The position numbers and the translations under genes are program-made. A DNA stretch of 40,441 bases from an uncultured Finegoldia sp. (GTDB lineage: Bacteria; Bacillota; Clostridia; Tissierellales; Peptoniphilaceae): the NCBI RefSeq assembly GCF_947252345.1, contig NZ_CAMXVC010000017.1:1-40441 (forward strand). Direction: 5' to 3'. Positions within the stretch are counted from its first letter, which is position 1, and the number at the start of each line of letters is the position of its first letter. This document shows positions 16,788 through 24,800 of this stretch, piece after piece. Below the pieces are notes generated by a model that had not been told where the DNA came from, ran no database searches, and saw only the letters and a program-made list of their open reading frames with translations.

Positions 16788-17317
16788 TGAAAAAGAAAAC
16801 TGTAAAGCTGTACAATTTGATATTTCCGGTGTGGGCTCTGTGGCTATTTCCAATAACGTGGATTGCGATTGTGCCGGCAAATATTTTGGTGGATTTTTTG
16901 GTGAGCTTGTTGGCTCTGAAATTAATCAAAGTCCAAAAACCGATGGATGTTATCAAAAAATCGCTAGCAAAGACAGTTGTACTTGGGTTTGTGGCTGACA
17001 TAATCCCTACGGCTGTTTTGATGACGATATCATTCGGAATTAATGAAACCAGAAACAGTTTTTCGAAATGGTTCTACAACAATATTTCAATTCCGGTATT
17101 GAATGATTATTACGAAACGCCTTGGGGAATTTTGGTGATGGTTATGGCAGTGATATTCGCGGGATTTTTGGTGTATTATTTCAACCGCAGATTTTCGTTC
17201 AGAAACACCGATTTGACGGAATCTCAAATCAAAAAAGTGTCAATGATATTGGCAATAATAACAGCGCCATACTTGTTTTTGTTACCTACAGGTTTGTTTT
17301 ACAATTTATTAAACTGA
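16787..17317 (+). CDS. four-helix membrane protein, unknown function
   Basis: Unrecognised integral membrane protein of 176 residues with four clear hydrophobic segments (about 12-30, 32-48, 63-83, 111-130) and a fifth near the C-terminus. Its ATG overlaps the stop of the thiamine-binding gene by one base (taATGa arrangement), so translation is coupled. A charged patch (FNRRFSFRNTDLTESQIKK) follows the fourth segment. It might cooperate with the thiamine-binding neighbour, for example in uptake, but no transporter family signature is visible. It ends the operon; a strong terminator follows. Confidence 0.6.
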   Translation: MKKKTVKLYNLIFPVWALWLFPITWIAIVPANILVDFLVSLLALKLIKVQKPMDVIKKSLAKTVVLGFVADIIPTAVLMTISFGINETRNSFSKWFYNNISIPVLNDYYETPWGILVMVMAVIFAGFLVYYFNRRFSFRNTDLTESQIKKVSMILAIITAPYLFLLPTGLFYNLLN

Positions 17318-17334
17318 TATTTAAAATTCCAATA

Positions 17335-17372
17335 AAAAAACTGTGTGAAGTTGACTTCACACAGTTTTCGTT
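17335..17372. terminator. bidirectional terminator
   Basis: A perfect 10-bp stem, CTGTGTGAAG (17341-17350) with CTTCACACAG (17355-17364), loop ttga, with an A-run before and a T-run after. It serves both convergent genes. Confidence 0.9.
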
Positions 17373-17380
17373 TTTATAGA

Positions 17381-18478
17381 TTATTTTTGTGAACCAGTTT
17401 CAACAGGAGTTGTTGCGTTTGGTTTGTCAGTAGAATTGTTTTTAACTTTTTCTACGATAATTGTACCACCGTCAATTATTTTTTCTCCGTTTTCACCAAT
17501 TGTATAGTATGAGTTTTGCAAATCTTTGAACACTTGTGCTCCTATTGCATTAACACCACCGAATACTTTGATGTTAGATAATTCGTTGTTATCTCTTAAG
17601 TAAGAAATGATAGAACCATCAATTGATTTAGCAGAAGACAACAAGATTGGAGCGTCCAATTTTTGACTTACTGGAGCTGCAACCAAAGCGTCTGCGAAGT
17701 TTTCGCCACTAGCTACAAGAGCAGTTTTTAATTTGCTTCCGTAAACTTCTTTAGCTACTTTCAAAGAACCTTGGTATCTGTTAGAACCAGAAATTCTGTT
17801 GACAAGAGCGATTGAAGACAATTCTTCTTCTACTTTTGGAGTTATTGTTTTTTCTCCACCGATGATTGTGATTCTAGTTACATTCAATGATTTCAAAACT
17901 TTTAATGTGTCAGCAGGAATGCTGTTTTTTTGAACTAACATTACAGGAGCGTTAACTTTGTTTGCATAGCTTACTCCGTACAATGCGTCAACGTAGATTT
18001 CCCCACTTGCGATGACAACTTCATTTGTCTTTTTAACATTGTCTTGGATTGTTTGAGCGTTAGTCTTGTATCTGTCAGCACCCGTGATTCTAACAACTTT
18101 GCAGTTTGTAGCTGATTTTACTGCACTAACAACAGATTCAGATACAGATTTTTCTCCACCCAAAACATAAACATTTTCAACGCCCATTGATTTTAATTGG
18201 TTCAAAGTATCAGAACTGATGTTGTTTGATTCAGAGAATAAAACTGGCATAGTTCCCTTGCTCAATACAGTTGCACTCAAAGCATCTGGGAAAGCTAATT
18301 GATTAACTAAAATAGCTGATTTTGCTGAAGTAAATTGGTCCTTAGCAACATTAACAGCCGTTTCAACTCTGCTAGTTCCAGAATATCTTTCCACATTCAA
18401 CTTGGAAGCAAATGATACTGTTGGTAAAACCAATGATGTAGCAAGAGCTGCTACTAATAATTTTTTCTTTAAATTCAT
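17381..18478 (-). CDS. stand-alone CWB2 cell-wall-binding protein
   Basis: Secreted protein of 365 residues made almost wholly of three cell-wall-binding repeat 2 modules (about 28-320). A signal peptide (MNLKKKLLVAALATSLVLP..., cut after SFA, about residue 24) precedes them and a short Ser/Thr/Pro tail ending TTPVETGSQK follows. Each module shows the repeat signs RYSGTSRVETAV / RITGADRYKTNA / RISGSNRYQGSL plus VLGGEKSVS-, IIGGEKTIT- and VFGGVNAIG-like turns. No effector domain is attached. In C. difficile, CWB2 triplets bind a wall polymer and anchor S-layer proteins. A purely anchoring or coat-building role here is inference. GGAG sits before ATG 18478 and an extended -10 upstream. Confidence 0.9.
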   Translation of the reverse strand: MNLKKKLLVAALATSLVLPTVSFASKLNVERYSGTSRVETAVNVAKDQFTSAKSAILVNQLAFPDALSATVLSKGTMPVLFSESNNISSDTLNQLKSMGVENVYVLGGEKSVSESVVSAVKSATNCKVVRITGADRYKTNAQTIQDNVKKTNEVVIASGEIYVDALYGVSYANKVNAPVMLVQKNSIPADTLKVLKSLNVTRITIIGGEKTITPKVEEELSSIALVNRISGSNRYQGSLKVAKEVYGSKLKTALVASGENFADALVAAPVSQKLDAPILLSSAKSIDGSIISYLRDNNELSNIKVFGGVNAIGAQVFKDLQNSYYTIGENGEKIIDGGTIIVEKVKNNSTDKPNATTPVETGSQK

Positions 18479-18509
18479 TACATATCTCCTTTACTAAATT
18501 TATATTTTA

Positions 18510-18518
18510 ATTATATCA
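18510..18518 (-). promoter_or_regulatory. extended -10 promoter of the CWB2-only gene
   Basis: Minus-strand TGA followed by TATAAT, about 32 bases before ATG 18478. The -35 is weak. Confidence 0.55.
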
Positions 18519-18584
18519 CATTTTTTCTCGTATGGAGTTTGTGACAATAAAATGTTGAAATTTGTCGTTGCGATTTTTTTAAAA

Positions 18585-18622
18585 TAAAAAAAACACACAA
18601 CTCATTCAAAATGAATTATGTG
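18585..18622 (-). terminator. terminator of the TudS-like gene
   Basis: On the minus strand CACATAATTCATT pairs fully with AATGAGTTGTGTG (two G-U pairs, loop ttg), followed by eight Ts. It abuts the stop codon at 18623. Confidence 0.85.
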
Positions 18623-19171
18623 TCAAAATACAAGAGCCTTATTTATTTTTTCGATTATTTCGTCAGTATTTGTGTTGTGATATCCATAAAAATCAGCATG
18701 GATGTTTTTCTCGTCAAATAATTTTTTCAATTGCTCCATAAAAATTCCGTTGTCATTATTTTTTGTCGAATCGACACAATGAGCAATATCTTCCATAAAA
18801 GAAAAATCATCGACAGAGCTTTCGTATTTGAAATTTTGCCCAACAGAACAACTAGAAGACCTATCTATTCCAATAACTCCCAAGAAATTCACGCCGTCAT
18901 CAATGTATTCGCAGATTTCATCGACAATCGGCTTCAAAATCGTGCGACACTTGTTTGTGAAAAAGCAATCGCCGATTTCTCCCTCGAAATTTTCATTAGA
19001 AGATGGAGTTTGCTTTTCGTCCTCTGGACAAGGAAGTTGAAAAATCCCCACATTCATTTTCATTAAATTTTTAATCAAACTCAAATTGTCTTTTATTTCA
19101 GGATTGTTGTTGACGGATAATTTGTTCAACAGACAATGCGTTATCAAAATTATATTTTTATATTCTTGCAT
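18623..19171 (-). CDS. TudS-related putative desulfidase (DUF523-like)
   Basis: Cytoplasmic protein of 182 residues matching what I know of the CD3072/TudS-related branch of DUF523. Three spaced cysteines stand in the expected motifs: C13 in HCLLN, C48 in QLPCPE and C108 in IGIDRSSSCS. In TudS these bind a [4Fe-4S] cluster whose fourth iron removes sulfur from thiouracil-type substrates. The substrate here is unknown. The start is ATG 19171, preceded by AGAGG; an in-frame ATG at 19303 would add 44 hydrophobic residues encoded by the divergent promoter region and the neighbour's 5' end, so I reject it. Divergent from the ABC transporter operon with 88 bases between starts. Confidence 0.75.
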   Translation of the reverse strand: MQEYKNIILITHCLLNKLSVNNNPEIKDNLSLIKNLMKMNVGIFQLPCPEDEKQTPSSNENFEGEIGDCFFTNKCRTILKPIVDEICEYIDDGVNFLGVIGIDRSSSCSVGQNFKYESSVDDFSFMEDIAHCVDSTKNNDNGIFMEQLKKLFDEKNIHADFYGYHNTNTDEIIEKINKALVF

Positions 19172-19189
19172 ATTAACCTCTGTGAAATA

Positions 19190-19231
19190 ATTATAGCATA
19201 TTTTAATAGCCATCAAAATGTATGGTATAAT
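19190..19231. promoter_or_regulatory. divergent extended -10 promoters
   Basis: Minus strand: TGC plus TATAAT (19190-19195) for the TudS-like gene. Plus strand: TGG plus TATAAT (19226-19231) for the ABC operon. The two boxes are 30 bases apart, so the promoters overlap and may compete. Confidence 0.6.
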
Positions 19232-19259
19232 TAATACAATAGTGAGCAGGAGGACATAT

Positions 19260-19961
19260 ATGAAACTTGTAATAAAAAATTTGACAAAAAAATACGACGA
19301 CAAATTGGTACTCGATGAAGTAAATTACGAATTCAAAGAAGGAGTCATCACTTCTGTTTTGGGTAGAAATGGAGCCGGAAAGACAACTCTGTTCAACGTC
19401 TTATACGATGAGATAGATTTTGATTCGGGAGAATTTTATTTGGAAAATGAAGGCGTAACTGAAAAATTAAAAAAAGAAGACATAGGAATGCTTTTTTCGG
19501 AAAATTTCTTGCCGGAATTTCTCACAGGATATGAATACATTAAATTCTATCGTGACATCAATTCACCAAACGATATAAAAACGGTTGAAGATTATATGGA
19601 AATGATGGAATTTTCCAAAAAAGATCAAAACAGACTCATCAAAGATTATTCACACGGAATGAAAAGCAAAATTTCTTTGATTACGTTGTTCATTTCCAGA
19701 CCGAAAGTTTTGCTATTGGACGAACCATTGACAAGCTTGGATGTTGTAATCAGCACGCAAATCAAAAAATTACTTATGGAATTGCAATCACAAGGAAGAA
19801 TTATTGTCTTGTCTACACATATGTTGGACTTGGCAAAACAATTGAGCGAAGAAATCGTGCTACTTCATCACAAGAAATTACAAAAATTGGATTTGGACAA
19901 GAACGATGAGAAATTTGATGCAGAACTCTACGATATTTTAAAGGATGAGTCCGATGAGTAA
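19260..19961 (+). CDS. ABC transporter ATP-binding protein
   Basis: Cytoplasmic ATPase of a two-gene ABC exporter, 233 residues. Walker A is GRNGAGKTT (about 36-44) and Walker B is VLLLDEPLTSLD. The signature motif reads YSHGMKSKISL, the degenerate form common in ABC-2/drug-exporter ATPases, and the H-loop is STHM. ATG 19260 is chosen because AGGAGG (19248-19253) lies six bases upstream; an in-frame ATG at 19218 falls before the promoter -10 box. The gene ends overlapping the permease start by eight bases. The exported compound is unknown. Confidence 0.88.
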   Translation: MKLVIKNLTKKYDDKLVLDEVNYEFKEGVITSVLGRNGAGKTTLFNVLYDEIDFDSGEFYLENEGVTEKLKKEDIGMLFSENFLPEFLTGYEYIKFYRDINSPNDIKTVEDYMEMMEFSKKDQNRLIKDYSHGMKSKISLITLFISRPKVLLLDEPLTSLDVVISTQIKKLLMELQSQGRIIVLSTHMLDLAKQLSEEIVLLHHKKLQKLDLDKNDEKFDAELYDILKDESDE

Positions 19962-21564
19962 TTATCTTAGCACTTATTTGAAACTTGTCATGAAGATGAG
20001 GCTCAATCAGACAATGTATCAGCTTCGCAAACTCCTAATTTTCAAGAAGATTATTCCTGCGGATATTTACGGAAATGACGTGTTGAGCTTTGGCTATTCT
20101 GCATTTTTCTACATTTCAGATGTAATCAAAACATTGTTTCTCAAAATCTTGTACTGTGCAGGAATTTACGGCATTGCAACTATCGCAACTGCGAAGATTT
20201 TCAAAGGAACAATCCAAGAAAATATATTATTATCGTTGTTTTACATCTCGGCTGTAATTGGAAGCATGATTTCAGAATTTACGTACGTAAGTTTCGATAA
20301 CGAGGATTCGATTTGTGTCAAAGCCTTGAAACTTGACGCAAAGAGATACACGATTTTGCAGGATTATTTGTCGGATATTAGCTTTGCAATCTCTGGAATA
20401 GTATTTGCGATATTTTTCGCTATATTTGACATCAATCCAATGAATGCAATGAATATCACTGTGTTCTGCCTTGGATTTAGAAAATTAATCAAATACATCA
20501 ACATCTTGGTGTACTCTACAACAAGAAAAAAACATTTAACCGAAAACTACTTCTGCATGTGGGCGATTTTGCTATTGGGAATGGGACTTTTGGTGTTGTA
20601 CAGCACGAAATCCAAAATCTTCGTAGACATATTCTATTCAACCTATGCGCTAATTTTCGGGGTTGTTGCATACATTATGGGCGCTGTTTTGATTTCAAAA
20701 ACCGACAAAATCAGACACATCGCTAGAATTGAAATCACCAATAAATCCATAATCGACCGCGACAACACATTCAAAGATATCAACACAATCGCATACCAAA
20801 TCGACGATGAAAAAATCGCACAAGAAAACGTGGGAATTTACGATAATTACAACGGGATTGAATACATCAACAAATTATTCCGCTACAGATTCAAACACAA
20901 ATACCACAAAATGATATTAATTCGTTCGGGGATAATCTTGGCTGTTGGTGTAATTGGATTTATCGTATTAAGAGGGCTCACAATCAATCCGAAACCAAGT
21001 GAATTGAAAATATTAGTGTCAGTATTTCCGATAATCTTGTTGTATTTCGGAATACAAATAGCAATTCCAGAATCATTGGATAGATTTATTTTCTTGAATA
21101 TGGACAGATATTTGATGAAACAAATGATTTACGCCAATAAACAAACCATAAAAGACACATTAAATTTTAGAATAAAACAAAACCTAAAAGACAACGCACC
21201 TACATTTGGATTGGTGTTATTATTGATAATAAGTTGGATATTCGCCGCAAAATTAAACACAACAGATTTGATAATAAAAGCCGCAGTCGCAGTCATCATA
21301 ATCTACTTGTATCAATCAGTAAAACAACTCTACATGTACATGCTACTTCAACCATTCACAGTGGGACTCAAAAGCAAAAACATCGTCTACTCAATATTAA
21401 ACACTTTTGAATCATTATTGTTCTGGGCGATAATATTCTTGCAAATAAAATTGAATTTCAACATAGGATTAGTAGCATTGGCAATCTGCATGATTTATAC
21501 AGTTGTGGGATATTTCTTGGTGTTGGCAAAAGGAAATAGGACATTTAATTTGAGGAAAAGTTAA
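19954..21564 (+). CDS. ABC transporter membrane protein (large permease)
   Basis: Polytopic protein of 536 residues with around ten to twelve hydrophobic segments and a soluble stretch near the middle (about 260-315). It is translationally coupled to the ATPase gene: ATG 19954 lies eight bases after AAGGA (19941-19945), and the ATPase stop overlaps it; ATG 19945 is an alternative giving three more residues. It lacks recognisable FtsX/MacB or ABC-2 signatures by eye. The size fits the large permeases seen with such ATPases in Firmicutes exporters. Function is inferred from the partner gene only. Confidence 0.75.
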   Translation: MSNYLSTYLKLVMKMRLNQTMYQLRKLLIFKKIIPADIYGNDVLSFGYSAFFYISDVIKTLFLKILYCAGIYGIATIATAKIFKGTIQENILLSLFYISAVIGSMISEFTYVSFDNEDSICVKALKLDAKRYTILQDYLSDISFAISGIVFAIFFAIFDINPMNAMNITVFCLGFRKLIKYINILVYSTTRKKHLTENYFCMWAILLLGMGLLVLYSTKSKIFVDIFYSTYALIFGVVAYIMGAVLISKTDKIRHIARIEITNKSIIDRDNTFKDINTIAYQIDDEKIAQENVGIYDNYNGIEYINKLFRYRFKHKYHKMILIRSGIILAVGVIGFIVLRGLTINPKPSELKILVSVFPIILLYFGIQIAIPESLDRFIFLNMDRYLMKQMIYANKQTIKDTLNFRIKQNLKDNAPTFGLVLLLIISWIFAAKLNTTDLIIKAAVAVIIIYLYQSVKQLYMYMLLQPFTVGLKSKNIVYSILNTFESLLFWAIIFLQIKLNFNIGLVALAICMIYTVVGYFLVLAKGNRTFNLRKS

Positions 21565-21586
21565 AAATAGAATAAATAATTAAAAA

Positions 21587-21610
21587 AACAAGCCGAAAGG
21601 CTTGTTTTTC
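21587..21610 (+). terminator. terminator of the ABC operon
   Basis: AACAAGCC, loop gaaa, GGCTTGTT, then Ts: a compact 8-bp stem with a GNRA tetraloop. A-run before it makes it usable on both strands. Confidence 0.9.
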
Positions 21611-21680
21611 CATTTTGGTTAGATTATAACTTGCTTTTTTGTTGTCTTTATTACTTACACATTACCCGTAGTATTTTTTT

Positions 21681-21723
21681 AGGTTACATCCATTTTTTAT
21701 TTCTCGTGTTGTTTTATCATATT
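21681..21723. repeat. 43-bp direct repeat, copy 1: relic of a gene end and half a terminator
   Basis: 41 of 43 bases match 27837-27879. Read on the minus strand it encodes the last residues MIKQHEK plus stop of the membrane-TPR gene at 27853, followed by one arm of that gene's terminator; the other arm is missing. It is therefore a truncated duplicate of the far side of the protease gene. Confidence 0.9.
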
Positions 21724-21744
21724 GTATGTTAAATTCTAAGAAAA

Positions 21745-21785
21745 AAAATATCGGCTCACCCGTATATGGTGTGAGCTGATATTTT
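21745..21785 (-). terminator. terminator of the surface protease gene
   Basis: Arms 21745-21759 and 21771-21785 pair over 15 bases (one G-U). On the minus strand the stem is followed by a T-rich run. It lies 65 bases past the protease stop. 21786-21849 holds only a small hairpin (AATCATT/AATGATT) near 21827-21846. Confidence 0.8.
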
Positions 21786-21849
21786 AAATTTTTATACCAT
21801 TGTTGTATTCATCGGTTAAGGTAGGAATCATTTTTTTGAATGATTAAAT

Positions 21850-24800
21850 TTATTTAACCAATTCTTTTACAACTGATTCACCTATTGAGTTTTCTCCACC
21901 GAATATATTAATTTTTTCAAATTTTGAGTCTTTGATAGCTTCTTTTGTAGCTTTTGGAATTTCATTTGATTCTGCTAATAATATTGGACAATCAATGGAG
22001 CCTATTACTAAGCTGTCTGCAAAGTTTGTTCCGTTTGCGATGTTAACTTCTACTCTGTCTTTGAAGCCGTATTCGTAGATTTTCTTTGCTGTTTCGTAAC
22101 GGTTTGCTCCGGCAATTCTTGTAGGGCTTGGAAGTTTGTTTTCCAATTCTTTGGAGATTGTATTTTCTCCTCCTACAATTATTACGTTTTTGATTTGTTT
22201 CATTACTTCTTGTGTTGGTTTTGGTATGTTGTTTGGTTGTACTAGTAGGATTGGCATATTTTGTTTGTTTGCAAGAGGAGCTACTGTCAATGCGTCTGCG
22301 AATGTTTCTCCGCTTGCGATGACTGCTTGTGTAGTCTTCGTGCGTTTGATGATTTCTTGAGCAATCCTAGCACTTGTTTCGTATCTGTCAGAACCAGCTA
22401 TTGTTTGAACATTGTATCTTGATAGGCTGTCTTTTGTTTTGTCTACTGATTGTTTTCCACCTATTACGATTACATTTTTAGCGCCTAATCTCTTGATTTC
22501 TTGTGATACTACTGAATCTAATTCATCTTTTTGTACAAGTAGGATTGGGGCTTTTAATGCTTTTGATAATGCTGCTGCTGATAAGCTGTCTGCGAATTTT
22601 TCGCAGTTTGCTACGATTACTGTGTCAGCTTTGTTGTAGTATTTCTTAGATACTTCTACTGCTGTGTGGATTCTGTCAGCTCCTGCTATTCTTGTTGTAG
22701 CTTTTGGTTGTGCTTGTTCTGGTGTACTTGGTGTTATACTTGGTAGAATTGGCACAACTGGAGTTGGTAAATCTGGTAAAACTGGAACAGATGGCAAACT
22801 TGGAATATTTGGCTCTGGAGAAGATGGGAGAGAAGGTTTTGTTTCAGGTTTAGTATTTGCATCTCCATTTTCAGGTGTTTCAGCTTTAGGAGTTGTATCT
22901 GGTTTCTTTTCTTTTTTAGAAAATTTAGGATATAGCGTCATATCTTTTTCTACATTTTTATCCAGATTATCTTCTTTGTTTTTTAATTGCTCATCTGAAT
23001 ACCATCCGTCAAATTTCAAATCATCAGTATCTTCTATATTTGGAAGGAGTTCTTTTAGCGATACTTTTCCCAATAATACATCGTAGATTTTTTCTTCTTT
23101 GTTTTTGATGTGAACTCTGACATATCCATCTTCTTTAGTTTTGTTAATATCTTCAATTTCTATTATTTTTGGAGCTTCAATCTTTTTAACTTTAAATTTG
23201 AATTCTTTTGAATTTCCAAACTCATCTTTTATATTTAACGTGATTATATCATTGTCTTCTACTTGTATTTCCTTGCTAAATTCTTTTTCATTATCTCCAA
23301 ATGAAGATCTGCTTTTGCTAGCCTCGACAAAATCCCCGTTAATTGTTAGAGAATATCCTGTTCCATCGTCAGATATTTTGCCTTTAAATTCCACCTTATC
23401 CTTCCAAGTTTTTATTAGAGAATATTCTTCCTTAATAGTTTTGTCTTTTTCAGATTTTGCGTTTTTATTCTCTACCTCAACAACTTCTACGCCGTCAGTA
23501 AGAGGACTTTCTAGAATTAAATCCGGAAGTTTTGTATCTAAGATTACTCTTACTTTTACTTCTTTTAGTATTTTATATTCCTTATCTAAGATTCTCAAAT
23601 TGAATTTGTTCATTCCAGGATTCAATTTAACCTTGTGTTCAAAATAGCTTCCATTATCAACTGTATCTTTTCTGAAAATTTCCTCTCCATCCAAGAGAAT
23701 TGTGTTTTCTTTTCTGTTAGTGAATCCATTTATAGAATAGAAATATTCTTCGCCAACTTTTTCTGCTTTGATAGCTTCGTTTTTGCCGATTGTATCTGCG
23801 TTTATTATTACTTCTGTTGCAGTTGTAAGCTTAAATTCTGGTTCTTTCATAGTCTCATCAGAATCAATATATGAATTGATTACATAAGTTCTTTCGAGAC
23901 CTTTTTTCTTTATTGGTTTACTTGTCGCCAAATCCAAACCGTTAATTAAGCTTGAATTTTCAGAATCAGAATCTATTTTCTGAGATACATTAATAAAATC
24001 AAAATGCTTTGAAGGTGTTTTTAAAGTGTAATTGAACGAACCGTCATCGTTGATTTTAACAACATTTTCTCTACTACCGATTGTCAATTTCAATTCTTTT
24101 GCACTGAATACATTATCTGATACTTTTCCAGTGAAAGTTGCAGTTCCATCTGGGTTTTTCTTCATAATATATTCTTGGTAGTTTTTTGATTTATTTTTAA
24201 GAGGGTTTTTAACTTTGTCTCCCTTTACAACTTCACAGTGATTAAATGAAACTGTAGGAGCGATATAATCGTATATAAATTCTCCTAGGGAAGTTCTCTT
24301 GATTTCTGTTTTGTTAGCGTCTTTTTCTATTGCATAGGCATTGTATTTTCCTTGTTGTTTAGTAGTTAATGTGTACGATGCAAATGCAAATTTTCCATTA
24401 ATAACTTTGCAGTCATTCGAGTTTATTTCTTCGTTTGTCTTTTTGTTTACAAATTTTATGGAGATAAACTTTGTATCCTTGTTGCTAGTGGAACCGCTAT
24501 AATCTTTTCCCATAAAACCAATTTTTTTATCGACTATGCTATCCCATGAAGTGAATGCAAGGGAATTGCCTTTGATATTGTTTATTGTAGTTCTCGTTTC
24601 ATTCAATGCGAAGTCGTTAGCTACAAGCTTCAACGACTCATTCATTTCTACGTTGAATGGAATCAAAATTTCATAACCTTCATTGGTTTTAGTAGCCTTT
24701 ATCTTTTCCTTCGAAACTTTTCCGTAGAAACTTGAAATTCCAACATCATCAGTAACTTTGAATTTCAAAAGTCTTCCTTTATCAGTTACTTCGTAGTCTT

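Noticed and set aside
19172..19303. N-terminal membrane extension of the TudS-like protein
   Set aside because: The extra 44 residues are encoded by the divergent promoter region and the 5' end of the neighbouring gene; a good AGAGG site precedes the internal ATG 19171.
21850..22700. Plus-strand open frames across the protease C-terminus
   Set aside because: Shadows of the CWB2 repeats on the minus strand; no ribosome sites and no recognisable motifs.
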